Below are positions 12,554 through 20,204 of a DNA stretch of 32,452 bases, one piece after another. The stretch lies in assembly GCA_002773985.1 (NCBI GenBank), contig PEZW01000011.1:1-32452 (forward strand), written 5' to 3'. Source of the DNA: Candidatus Berkelbacteria bacterium CG10_big_fil_rev_8_21_14_0_10_43_13 (GTDB lineage Bacteria > Patescibacteriota > UBA1384 > XYA2-FULL-43-10 > 1-14-0-10-43-13). The stretch's first letter is position 1, and each line of letters starts with the position of its first letter. The notes under the pieces are model-generated. The model saw only the letters and a list, made by a program, of their open reading frames with translations. It was not told the DNA's origin and made no database searches. The position numbers and the translations under genes are program-made.

Positions 12554-12598
12554 GGGTGTCTGCTAGTCCCACTGGAGGTTGGACGGTGGCACCCTTTT
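12554..12598 (+). terminator. Intrinsic terminator of the 192-aa gene
   Basis: GGGTGTC (12554-12560) pairs with GGCACCC (12588-12594), with inner GTCC/GGAC, followed by TTTT. Confidence 0.85.
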
Positions 12599-12624
12599 CG
12601 CTTTTTATAAACAACCAAACTTTA

Positions 12625-12659
12625 AGATCCCGGCTCTCTAACCCCAGGCCGGGATGACA
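12625..12659 (+). repeat. REP-like hairpin (GATCCCGGC...GCCGGGATGACA)
   Basis: AGATCCCGGC at 12625-12634 pairs with GGCCGGGATGACA at 12647-12659. Same family as 8208-8298. Confidence 0.7.
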
Positions 12660-12685
12660 AATAAAGATGGGTCGATAGGCTGAAT

Positions 12686-12714
12686 TTTATTTCAAAAAAT
12701 TTCTGTGGTATAAT
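12686..12714 (+). promoter_or_regulatory. Extended -10 promoter of the FtsA-like gene
   Basis: TGGTATAAT at 12706-12714 is a TGn-extended perfect -10. The -35 position (12686-12691, TTTATT) is poor, which is usual with an extended -10. Confidence 0.6.
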
Positions 12715-12721
12715 TTTAAGC

Positions 12722-12822
12722 AAGCTGGTAAACTTATAAGCAGTAAGTGTGTAAGCGTGAGTTTCTTTTATTAGCTTATTGCTTATTGCTTACCGCTTAC
12801 CGCTTACCGCTTATTGCTTACT
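12722..12822 (+). repeat. Inverted repeat of GTAAGCGGTAAGC vocabulary in the FtsA-like leader
   Basis: The right half is a near-tandem run of GCTTACC and GCTTATT words (12773-12822). The left half (12722-12761) holds the inverse words GTAAGC, ATAAGC. As RNA it would form a large imperfect hairpin just upstream of the GAGGGG ribosome site. Confidence 0.65.
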
Positions 12823-12837
12823 ATCCGAGGGGCATGA

Positions 12838-14085
12838 ATGGGACTGTTTGGCAAAAACAGGAAGAACTATGCGATTTCACTTGATATTGGCACAGAATTT
12901 GTGAAGGTGCTTGTTTTTCATATTGTCGATGATGTTGCTCATGTCGTCGGTGTTGGTCGGCAAAAACAAGGACTAAGTGATATGCAGGGTGGACGGGTCA
13001 CTGACATCGCCGGGGTGATCAAAAATTGTGAGAAGGCACTTGACCAAGCTTTTGAAGAAGCCAAAGTTGCGCCGCGTCAATGTGTCATCGGTATCGCTGG
13101 CGAACTGGTCAAGGGGACGACGACCGCAGTTCATTATCAGCGCGATGATGCCAAGGAGAAGATTACTGTCAACGAACTCAAAGATATTATCGAGCAGGTC
13201 CAGACCCGTTCGTTTGATCGTGCACGAAGCGAATTGGCTTGGGAAACTGGTCAGGCTGAACTCGATGTCCGCCTAGTCAATTCTTCGATCGTCGATGTTC
13301 ATATTGATGGTTACAAAATTACCAACCCTGTTGGTTTTCAGGGGCGCGACGTCCAGGTCAGTATTTTCAACGCTTTTGCCCCGATCGTTCATCTTGGCGC
13401 GCTTCAGACGATCGCCGAGGATTTGGAGCTAGATTTACTCTCAGTTGCGGCCGAGCCATACGCAGTCGCCAAATGTGTCGGCTCGGAAGACTCATCTGAA
13501 TTTTCGTCAATCTTTGTCGATATTGGCGGTGGCACGACTGACATTGCTGTTGTCCGCGCCGGTGGGCTAGAGGGAACAAAGATGTTCGCCATTGGCGGTC
13601 GGGTCTTTACCAAGTCAATCGCTGATGCGCTTGATAAAACATTTGCCGAAGCAGAAAAACTCAAGCTGGATTATTCCTCTGGCAAGATCAAGGATGATTC
13701 AGAGATTGGCAAGAGTATCAAAAAAGCAATTGCCAACGATTGCGATGTTTGGCTTTCAGGCGTAGAATTAGCCTTGGAAGATTTTACCGAAGTCGAGCTG
13801 ATGCCGTCAAAAATTCTCCTTTGTGGCGGTGGTTCACTTTTGCCAGAGATTGCAGAATATTTGTCGAAGCGAGCGTGGACAAAAAATCTGCCTTTTTCAA
13901 AACAGCCAAAAGTTGATTTCATCAAACCAGCCCAAGTTTCCTCAATTGTCGACGAGACAGGTAAACTTGTTGGTTCGCAGGACATCACACCGATGGCCTT
14001 GGCAAATCTGGCCATTGATTTGGCTGGCGAAGAGAGCGTTGTCGATGGAATTTTGGACAGGATTGTTGAGGGACTGAGAAGATAA
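12838..14085 (+). CDS. ftsA: FtsA-like actin-fold cell-division ATPase
   Basis: 415 aa. Actin-fold phosphate-binding motifs are visible: SLDIGTEFVKVLVF at 14-27 (phosphate 1), FVDIGGGTTDIAVV near 223-236 (phosphate 2), and KILLCGGGSLLPEI near 325 (adenosine motif). The SHS2-type region with GRQKQGLSDMQGGRVTDI favours FtsA over PilM, which would have a pilin operon nearby. FtsA tethers FtsZ to the membrane. The usual C-terminal amphipathic helix may be the final VVDGILDRIVEGLRR. FtsZ is not adjacent. GAGGGG at 12827-12832 supports the start. A GxxExxY cassette follows after two bases. Confidence 0.78.
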   Translation: MGLFGKNRKNYAISLDIGTEFVKVLVFHIVDDVAHVVGVGRQKQGLSDMQGGRVTDIAGVIKNCEKALDQAFEEAKVAPRQCVIGIAGELVKGTTTAVHYQRDDAKEKITVNELKDIIEQVQTRSFDRARSELAWETGQAELDVRLVNSSIVDVHIDGYKITNPVGFQGRDVQVSIFNAFAPIVHLGALQTIAEDLELDLLSVAAEPYAVAKCVGSEDSSEFSSIFVDIGGGTTDIAVVRAGGLEGTKMFAIGGRVFTKSIADALDKTFAEAEKLKLDYSSGKIKDDSEIGKSIKKAIANDCDVWLSGVELALEDFTEVELMPSKILLCGGGSLLPEIAEYLSKRAWTKNLPFSKQPKVDFIKPAQVSSIVDETGKLVGSQDITPMALANLAIDLAGEESVVDGILDRIVEGLRR

Positions 14086-14087
14086 AC

Positions 14088-14128
14088 CACAAATGGATAA
14101 CGAATGGTCTAAATGACCAATCACCAAT
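14088..14128 (+). repeat. Left inverted repeat of GxxExxY cassette 1
   Basis: The 41-base arm matches the reverse complement of 14522-14562 at 33 of 41 positions, counted by eye. It starts two bases after the FtsA-like stop codon. Confidence 0.85.
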
Positions 14129-14140
14129 AAACAAATAAGA

Positions 14141-14518
14141 ATGACTGAGCTTTTGTACAAAGATTTGTCGTATAAGATAACCGGATTAGCTTATAATATT
14201 GATAATACAATTGGATATGGTCAGACTGAACAAACTTACGGAGACGCTCTTGAAGAATTGTTAAAAGAAAACGGCATTAAATATCAGAGAGAAGTATATT
14301 TTCCAATATTGATTGGAGACAAATTAATTAAGAGGGAATATTTCGACTTTTTGATAGACGACAAAATTATTGTCGAATTGAAAATTTCAGACAGAAATTA
14401 CAAAAAAGCTTGTACGCAGATATTTAAATATTTGAAGTCAAGTGGTACAAAACTGGGATTGATTATTCGATTTACAAACGAAGGTGTTAGAATAAAAAGA
14501 ATTCCAAATTATTATTAG
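14141..14518 (+). CDS. GxxExxY protein (PDDEXK_3 nuclease-like), copy 1
   Basis: 125 aa. It begins LLYKDLSYKITGLAYNIDNTIG, then the family-naming GQTEQTY, and REYFDFLIDDKIIVELKIS, in which D, E and K line up as the D-ExK core of the PD-(D/E)XK fold, and QIFKYLKSSGTKLGLIIRF. The family (often called GxxExxY) is abundant and multi-copy in many uncultivated bacteria; its biological role is not established to my knowledge. The gene has no Shine-Dalgarno. It is enclosed by inverted repeats that fill all the space between the FtsA-like stop and the next start. Catalytic residues appear intact, so nuclease activity is plausible. Confidence 0.9.
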   Translation: MTELLYKDLSYKITGLAYNIDNTIGYGQTEQTYGDALEELLKENGIKYQREVYFPILIGDKLIKREYFDFLIDDKIIVELKISDRNYKKACTQIFKYLKSSGTKLGLIIRFTNEGVRIKRIPNYY

Positions 14519-14521
14519 TCA

Positions 14522-14562
14522 ATTAGTCATTGGTTATTTAGAAAATTAGTCATCCGTTTGTG
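14522..14562 (+). repeat. Right inverted repeat of GxxExxY cassette 1
   Basis: Reverse complement of 14088-14128 with eight mismatches. It ends two bases before the next gene's ATG (14565) and begins three bases after the cassette gene's stop. Confidence 0.85.
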
Positions 14563-14564
14563 CA

Positions 14565-16349
14565 ATGAATAAGATATTTTATCTAGAATCAGATGAAGAG
14601 ATTACAAAGGTAATCAATCGAATCCGCCAGAGCGAAGAAGACGGTGCGGTTTTGGTCATACCTCGAAATTCAACTCTGACTCAGAGTGTGATCAATTTGA
14701 AACTGCTGAAGCGGGGTGCCGAAGAGCATAAGAAAATGATCGGACTTGTCACGACTGATCGTGTGACCAAAAACTTAGCTGATCAGCTTGGTGTCAAAGT
14801 TTTTAGTAAGGTCAGCGAAGCAGAAAAGGCGATGCTGATTGTCGAAGCTGTGAAGATCCCAGCCAAGTTGGCTGACGATGCCGATCTTAGGGTCAACACC
14901 TACAAAAAGTATGATCTTTCTGGTCTGAATAAAGACGAGCCACTAACTGAGTCTGACGATGATATTAAGCTATCAAAGAAATCACTCGAAGACGTAGCTG
15001 AGCCGGAAATATCGAGTGTTGAGCACCAAGAGGAAAATATTGACGAGGTCGAGGAACAGGGGCCCGACCAAAAAGAGTCTGACGATAAAGCGGCTGACGA
15101 AAGTAAAAACGAGGATGATGATATGAAATTAAGATCGGAAAAAGGTCGCTTATTCGGCAATAATCATAGTAAACATATCAAAACTGGTGGTAGTCGAAAA
15201 CCATTGGCAATTTTAGCTGCGGTGACTATCATCGTTCTTCTTGTTGTAGTCTGCCTCTTTCTTCCATCTGCAAAAGCGTCACTTGTTTTGAAGACTGCTG
15301 ACCTTGACAAAACAGCATCGATAAATGTCGACAAATCTCAAAAAACATTTGATCTCACTTCTGGCACGATGCCGGGAACAGTAGTCAAGCTGGAAAAGTC
15401 GATCTCGAAGAGTTTTGCCTCGACTGGTCAAAAAGATGCTGGCACGAAGGCAACCGGAACGGTGACGATTTCAAATGGTGTTAGTAGTGGGGCTATCCCA
15501 TTGTCGGCTGGAACGAAGGTTACCAGCGCTGATGGTGCTGTGTTTACTATTGATACGGGTGTGATGATACCAGGGATGACTAATGTCCAAATTTCCGGTG
15601 GCAAAGTGACCAGCTATGACGCTGGAACGGCTGATGTTGCTGTCACAGCTTCAGCAAATGGCGATGGTTATAACTTGCCAATCAACACAAAATTTACAGT
15701 CAGCTCATCGGCTGGTGTCCTGACGGCAGCCAATAAGGCGGCATTTGCTGGTGGTGTAACAAAAAACATTACTTTTGTTAGTCAGGAAGATCTAGACAAT
15801 GTGGGGCAAGCAATCTCTGACCAAGCCTTAGCGGACAACAAGGCTGAGTTACTTGGTAATGCCGAGAAAGCCTCAGTTGTAATTGATGAAAAAAATATTA
15901 CCATAAATGTCATTTCGACCACGACAGACAAAAACGTCAACGATGAGGCTGAAAGCTTCGCAGTAACGGCCGCCATCAAGCTTTCAGCTTTTGGTTTTTC
16001 CGAGAAGGACTTGCGGGCAGCGATGGAAAAAATCGTTGAGAAGGATTTGAAATCTGGTGAAATGCTGGTCAATCCTGAAGGTAGTGATTTGACGTATAAA
16101 ACCACTGCTTACAATTCTGATGCTGGGACGATGAAACTCGATGTTAATTTCAAGGCCAAGACTGGCACAAAAATTTCTGCGGACACTTTGATAAAAGGGA
16201 TGGTGGGAAAGAGTGCGACTTCAGCACAAAATTATCTTGAAAGTCAAAACGGTGTTGCTTCTGTCTCGATCGGATTTATTCCAAAATTTTGGCGGGTAAT
16301 GCCTTTCATGTCGAATCGGATAGATGTCAAGTTTGATTATCAGAAGTAA
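14565..16349 (+). CDS. Large membrane-anchored protein with baseplate-J-like extracytoplasmic region
   Basis: 594 aa. Residues 1-110 form an alpha/beta domain (VLVIPRNSTLTQSVINLKLL...MIGLVTTDRVTKNLADQLGV). An acidic, low-complexity linker follows (about 125-190). One membrane helix lies at about 210-232 (LAILAAVTIIVLLVVVCLFL). The extracytoplasmic part is beta-rich, with KATGTVTISNG...IPLSAGTKVTSADG and ASANGDGYNLPINTKF, reminiscent of the baseplate J/gp47 fold that CPR proteins of this layout are often annotated with. Its place after an FtsA-like gene suggests an envelope or division role. Function is unknown. No SD; the ATG follows an inverted repeat arm. Confidence 0.65.
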   Translation: MNKIFYLESDEEITKVINRIRQSEEDGAVLVIPRNSTLTQSVINLKLLKRGAEEHKKMIGLVTTDRVTKNLADQLGVKVFSKVSEAEKAMLIVEAVKIPAKLADDADLRVNTYKKYDLSGLNKDEPLTESDDDIKLSKKSLEDVAEPEISSVEHQEENIDEVEEQGPDQKESDDKAADESKNEDDDMKLRSEKGRLFGNNHSKHIKTGGSRKPLAILAAVTIIVLLVVVCLFLPSAKASLVLKTADLDKTASINVDKSQKTFDLTSGTMPGTVVKLEKSISKSFASTGQKDAGTKATGTVTISNGVSSGAIPLSAGTKVTSADGAVFTIDTGVMIPGMTNVQISGGKVTSYDAGTADVAVTASANGDGYNLPINTKFTVSSSAGVLTAANKAAFAGGVTKNITFVSQEDLDNVGQAISDQALADNKAELLGNAEKASVVIDEKNITINVISTTTDKNVNDEAESFAVTAAIKLSAFGFSEKDLRAAMEKIVEKDLKSGEMLVNPEGSDLTYKTTAYNSDAGTMKLDVNFKAKTGTKISADTLIKGMVGKSATSAQNYLESQNGVASVSIGFIPKFWRVMPFMSNRIDVKFDYQK

Positions 16350-16354
16350 TTATT

Positions 16355-16497
16355 AGTTCATAAAGTAGAAAGTTCATAAAGTAGGAAAGTTGGAAGGCTT
16401 GTAAAGTAGAAAGTCCACAAAGAATTACATTACAAACTTTTAAAACTTTTAACTTTATAAATTTTATAAACTTTATAAACTTTCCAACTTTATGAAC
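16355..16497 (+). repeat. About 140-bp AT-rich imperfect palindrome
   Basis: The left half (16355-16421) has tandem words TTCATAAAGTAGAAAG; the right half (16434-16497) inverts them (ACAAACTTTTAAAACTTTT ... TTTCCAACTTTATGAAC). The outermost words are AGTTCATAAAGT and ACTTTATGAACTT. The start codon of ruvX (16492) lies inside the right arm. Confidence 0.8.
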
Positions 16498-16902
16498 TTT
16501 CTAGCCATCGATTGGGGTGAAAAAAGAATAGGCTTAGCGGTCGGTGCCATCTTTCCAAAAGGCGCAGGTGTTATTGATGGTGCCAAAGATTCCTCACAGA
16601 TCATCGATGAAATAAAAAGTGTAATTGCTGAAAACGAGGTCGATAAAATAGTTGTCGGTATGCCGATGTTGCCAAGCGGCGACGAGGGAAGATTGGCGCC
16701 GCAGATCAAAAAATTTGCCATCGGCCTCGGCGATGCGACCGGTCTGCCGATTATTTTCGAGCCGGAGGAATTTACCTCGGTTGAAGCAAAAGACCAGTTT
16801 AAAGCTCACGGCAAAATTCCAAATCGAAAGAGTGGAAAAACGGACGAGATGGCAGCGATTATGATTCTCGAGAAGTTTCTCGAGAAAATGACAAAATCCT
16901 AA
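16492..16902 (+). CDS. ruvX: Putative pre-16S rRNA nuclease / Holliday junction resolvase-like (YqgF/RuvX)
   Basis: 136 aa, the normal length. RNase-H-fold motifs: AIDWGEKRIGLAVG at 5-18 (catalytic D7), DKIVVGMPM at about 47-55, FEPEEFTSVEAKDQF, and KSGKTDEMAAIMILEKFL near the C-terminus with the second acidic residue. The family matures the 16S rRNA 5' end in E. coli. The ATG is part of the preceding inverted repeat and no Shine-Dalgarno exists, so initiation must be SD-independent or the start is repeat-supplied. Confidence 0.9.
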   Translation: MNFLAIDWGEKRIGLAVGAIFPKGAGVIDGAKDSSQIIDEIKSVIAENEVDKIVVGMPMLPSGDEGRLAPQIKKFAIGLGDATGLPIIFEPEEFTSVEAKDQFKAHGKIPNRKSGKTDEMAAIMILEKFLEKMTKS

Positions 16903-16904
16903 TT

Positions 16905-17015
16905 TAAAATTCCAAATAAAATGTCCAAATCCAAATACCTAAATCAAATAATCTTTTTGTTTTGTGTCATTTAGATTTTCATTTGACATTAAGAATTCGG
17001 ATTTTGAAATTATGA
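16905..17015 (+). repeat. AT-rich inverted repeat between ruvX and mltG
   Basis: AATTCCAAATAAAATGTCCA on the left is answered by TTTCATTTGACATTAAGAAT and TTCGGATTTTGAAATTATG on the right. Same vocabulary as 5476-5592. No gene. Confidence 0.6.
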
Positions 17016-17027
17016 TTGGAATAAACA

Positions 17028-18005
17028 ATGAAATATAACTGGAAGACTATATTATTGATACTAAGTCTAGCCGTCTTTGTTGGTCTCGGTGTGGCCTATT
17101 TTTCATATTTGCGGACGATCAATGCGCCAAATGAAAGGATAACTGAAAATACTTTGATAAAAATTGAGGCAGACGAAAGCACTTCGAACATTGCTAACGC
17201 GCTCTATGAATTGAACTTAATTCAGAACAAAAAGCTTTTTCTTTTTTATGAACGATCTCGTTTGAGCGCGATCAAGCCGGGCTACTATGAAATTACAGCT
17301 CGGATGTCGTTGGTTGACGTCGCCAATTTAATTAATTCTGGGGAGACGAAGATTGTGAAGGCAAGAATCCCTGAGGGCTATCGGACCGAACAAATCGCTG
17401 CTAAGCTCAGTTCTCTTGGTATCGTTTCGTACACAGATTTTATGACAGCAGCGGCCGGCAAGGAAGGCGCCCTGTTTCCCGACACTTATTTTCTGGATCC
17501 AATAATGACTGGTGAGGCGATTGTCGCCAAGATGGAGGACGATTACAGCACGCGCATCGAGGGGATGACTGTCTCGACCAAAGATTTAACGTTGGCCTCG
17601 ATTGTTGAAAAGGAGGCGGCAGATAGTGATGCTGATCGCGGAATTATCGCTGGTATTTATCAAAATAGAATTGATCTTGGTATGAAGTTGCAGTCTGATC
17701 CGACAGTGTCATACGGCCGCGACAGCAACAATATCGCCTCTATGACTGTTAAGGAAATTCTTGACTACTCCTTCTGGAAAGCAGCCAAGACAGTAGAATT
17801 CACTTCAGTCAAATCAGCTTACAATACTTATCAAAATGCTGGTTTGCCACCTGCACCGATTTGCAATCCCGGTCTTGCCAGTATCAAGGCTACTCTAAAT
17901 CCGACAGCTAGTAACTACTATTATTTTCTCTACGGTAAGGACGGCATTCTCCACGCCGCCAGCACACTAGATGGCCACAAAAATAATGTAGCAAAATATC
18001 TCTAA
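17028..18005 (+). CDS. mltG: Endolytic murein transglycosylase MltG (YceG)
   Basis: 325 aa. An N-terminal membrane helix (about residues 8-28) is followed by a LysM-like region and the YceG catalytic domain. Motifs: IPEGYRTEQIAAKL (114-127), GALFPDTYF (147-155), LASIVEKEAADSD (189-201, with the catalytic glutamate at E194), AGIYQNRI..GMKLQSDPTVSYG, and YNTYQNAGLPPAPICNPG. MltG cuts nascent peptidoglycan strands and helps set glycan length, in keeping with the mreB and PBP2 genes downstream. The final part is slightly shorter than in E. coli (340 aa). Confidence 0.95.
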   Translation: MKYNWKTILLILSLAVFVGLGVAYFSYLRTINAPNERITENTLIKIEADESTSNIANALYELNLIQNKKLFLFYERSRLSAIKPGYYEITARMSLVDVANLINSGETKIVKARIPEGYRTEQIAAKLSSLGIVSYTDFMTAAAGKEGALFPDTYFLDPIMTGEAIVAKMEDDYSTRIEGMTVSTKDLTLASIVEKEAADSDADRGIIAGIYQNRIDLGMKLQSDPTVSYGRDSNNIASMTVKEILDYSFWKAAKTVEFTSVKSAYNTYQNAGLPPAPICNPGLASIKATLNPTASNYYYFLYGKDGILHAASTLDGHKNNVAKYL

Positions 18006-18061
18006 CATTGTCGAAATAGTCTGTCTTGACCGTGAAGTGTTTTTACCATAAACTCAAACTA

Positions 18062-18179
18062 GCTAGTTAGCAGTTAGCTGATTGGCTTGTTAATTTTTGA
18101 ATTTGCTTATATTTTTTTTGCTTTGTGATAATCATCGGTCTGCTATTTACCAAATAGCCAACCTGCTAATCAGCTTGCT
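18062..18179 (+). repeat. Inverted repeat of TTAGCTGATTGGCT vocabulary before mreB
   Basis: Left arm 18062-18087 (GTTAGCAGTTAGCTGATTGG) and right arm 18157-18179 (AGCCAACCTGCTAATCAGCT). The right arm ends four bases before the mreB ATG at 18183; no Shine-Dalgarno is visible. The centre is T-rich. Confidence 0.65.
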
Positions 18180-18182
18180 TGC

Positions 18183-19235
18183 ATGAAGAATCCTTTCTCT
18201 AAAATTTTAGGACGCTTTTCTCAGGACATTGGGATAGATTTGGGTACCGCCAATACCCTGGTCTATGTTCGTGGCAAGGGCGTTGTCATTCGCGAACCGT
18301 CGGTCGTCGCGATCAACAAAAAAACCAAGGAGATTTTGGCGGTTGGCGAAGATGCCAAGAGAATGGTTGGCCGAACTCCATCTCATATTATCGCGATCAG
18401 GCCGCTTGTCGATGGTGTCATTTCAGATTTTGAAGTGACAGAAGCAATGTTGCGCTATTTTTTCGACAAAGTGCACCAAATGCACTTTTCGCTCATCCCA
18501 CGTCCGCGGGTTGTGATCGGTATTCCGCACTCTGTGACGGAGGTAGAGCGACGTGCGGTCGAAGAAGGGGCGATCAATGCCGGAGCGCGCGAAGTTTATC
18601 TGATCGAGGAACCAATCGCCGCGGCGATTGGGGCACGTTTGCCGATCCAGGATGCTTCCGGCAGTATGATCATCGATATTGGTGGTGGCACGAGCGAAGT
18701 CGCTGTTATTTCACTCGGCGGTGTTGTCGCTTCACGGTCTCTGCGGATTGCCGGTGATGAGATGAACGAAGACATCATTCAGTACGCTCGCGACAAATTT
18801 AATCTACTTCTAGGCGAGCGCACAGCTGAGGATATTAAAATAAAAATTGGTTCTGTCATCGGTGGACGTGAAAAAAAGGAAGCAGCAATGCGTGGCCGCG
18901 ACCTTGTCACAGGTTTGCCAAAAGAAATTATTGTCAACGACGAACAGATTCGCGAGGCAATCAAAAAATCTGTCGGATCAATTATCGAGAGCATCAAGGT
19001 GACGATGGAAGAAACGCCGCCAGAGTTGCTGGCCGACATTATGGACAGGGGAATTGTTCTAGCCGGTGGTGGTGCCCTTTTGAGCGGTTTGGATCGTCTG
19101 ATCGCTTCTGAGACACAAACAAAAGTTTTTATCGCTGACGATCCTCTGACGGCGGTTGCTCGTGGTACCGGAATTGTTTTGGAGGATATCGATCTTTTGG
19201 CTGATGTTTTGCTGCCACGAGCTTATAAAAGATAG
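18183..19235 (+). CDS. mreB: Rod-shape determining actin homologue MreB
   Basis: 350 aa, full length. GIDLGTANTLVYVRGKGVV at 17-35, IDIGGGTSEVAVISLGG near 160-176, and IVLAGGGALLSGLDRLI near 286-302 are the three nucleotide-binding motifs of the actin fold. EEPIAAAIGARLPI and GDEMNEDIIQYAR are also typical MreB. The short N-terminus (MKNPFSKILGRFSQD) could act as the membrane-binding amphipathic helix. MreB filaments position the elongation machinery; mreC, mreD-like and PBP2 follow in order, so this is a classical operon. Confidence 0.98.
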   Translation: MKNPFSKILGRFSQDIGIDLGTANTLVYVRGKGVVIREPSVVAINKKTKEILAVGEDAKRMVGRTPSHIIAIRPLVDGVISDFEVTEAMLRYFFDKVHQMHFSLIPRPRVVIGIPHSVTEVERRAVEEGAINAGAREVYLIEEPIAAAIGARLPIQDASGSMIIDIGGGTSEVAVISLGGVVASRSLRIAGDEMNEDIIQYARDKFNLLLGERTAEDIKIKIGSVIGGREKKEAAMRGRDLVTGLPKEIIVNDEQIREAIKKSVGSIIESIKVTMEETPPELLADIMDRGIVLAGGGALLSGLDRLIASETQTKVFIADDPLTAVARGTGIVLEDIDLLADVLLPRAYKR

Positions 19236-19237
19236 CC

Positions 19238-19342
19238 AATCACGAAAATACGAACAATACAAAAATACAAACAGTTTAAGGTAGTCTGGTGGCTGATGAT
19301 ATTTAAAATTTGTATTTTCGTATAATTTGTATTTTCATGATT
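19238..19342 (+). repeat. Gene-free inverted repeat between mreB and mreC
   Basis: Arms 19238-19271 and 19309-19342 are reverse complements at 29 of 34 positions, counted by eye, with a 37-base centre. The left arm starts two bases after the mreB stop; the right arm contains an in-frame ATG (19337) of mreC. Shares TACAAATTATAC with the repeat at 26630-26664. Confidence 0.85.
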
Positions 19343-19354
19343 AATTTGGAAACC

Positions 19355-20140
19355 ATGAATCGGCGTGCAAAAACATTGTTATTTATCATTTTCGGAACGA
19401 TAATTTTGGCGTTGGCAATTTCGCCGAGTTTTCAATCGCGGGCCAAATCTCTTTTCACTCGGACGACAACAGGGATATCGATCCGTCTTGAAAATTTTAG
19501 TCATCGGGTCAGGAGGACTTTTTCGTTTTGGACTAATATTTCAGAGCTTAAAAAACAAAACGAGGAACTAAGCCGAAAGATAATTTCACTACAAGTAGAT
19601 TCGAGTCAGATTGAAGAGCTGAAAAATGAAAATGCTTTGCTCAAGAAGGAGCTTGGTTTTATTGAGCCTAGTGAAATTGGTACACTAGTCCCAGCCAAGA
19701 TCATTGAACGTGATGCGGCAACATTTTCAGATGAAATTACTATTGATAAGGGCGAAAAGGACGGTATCGTAAAAGGTGTGGCCGTCGTTTCAAACAATAT
19801 CCTGATCGGGACGATCAAAAATGTTATGTCGGACACCTCAAAAATATTATTAATAACGAGTAAAGATTCGATTATTCAAGCGATGCTCCAAAACAGCCGA
19901 TCTAAGGGGATTTTGCGCGGTGGCATCTCCGGATTGTATCTTGATGACATTACGACCGATACGACATATAAAATTGGCGAAAATGTCGTTACGAGCGGGT
20001 TGGGGGGTGATATTATGTCGGGGATGCTGATCGGGACAGCTGGTAAATTAGAATCTGCCTCGTCGAGTATTTTCAAAACGATTAGTGTCGAGCCACTTGT
20101 CGACATTTCGAGTTTGGAATTGGTTTTTGTGAAAAAATAG
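19355..20140 (+). CDS. mreC: Rod-shape determining protein MreC
   Basis: 261 aa from 19355; an in-frame ATG at 19337 lies inside a repeat arm and is a less likely start. A single N-terminal membrane helix (LLFIIFGTIILALAI) is followed by a coiled coil (about 65-105: ISELKKQNEELSRKII...IEELKNENALLKKELGF) and the beta-barrel MreC domain with AKIIERDAATFSDEITIDKGEKDGI, VVSNNILIGTIKNV and ILRGGISGLYLDDI. MreC links MreB to PBP2 on the outer side of the membrane. Confidence 0.95.
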   Translation: MNRRAKTLLFIIFGTIILALAISPSFQSRAKSLFTRTTTGISIRLENFSHRVRRTFSFWTNISELKKQNEELSRKIISLQVDSSQIEELKNENALLKKELGFIEPSEIGTLVPAKIIERDAATFSDEITIDKGEKDGIVKGVAVVSNNILIGTIKNVMSDTSKILLITSKDSIIQAMLQNSRSKGILRGGISGLYLDDITTDTTYKIGENVVTSGLGGDIMSGMLIGTAGKLESASSSIFKTISVEPLVDISSLELVFVKK

Positions 20141-20204
20141 TCTTTTCAGGCTGTTGAATGTGATGATTGACCTATAAATTTAAAAATATTATTCGAGAAG
20201 AAAA

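Noticed and set aside
12838-14085. PilM (type IV pilus) instead of FtsA-like
   Set aside because: No pilN, pilO, pilB or pilin genes are nearby and the SHS2-region motifs fit FtsA better; some doubt remains.
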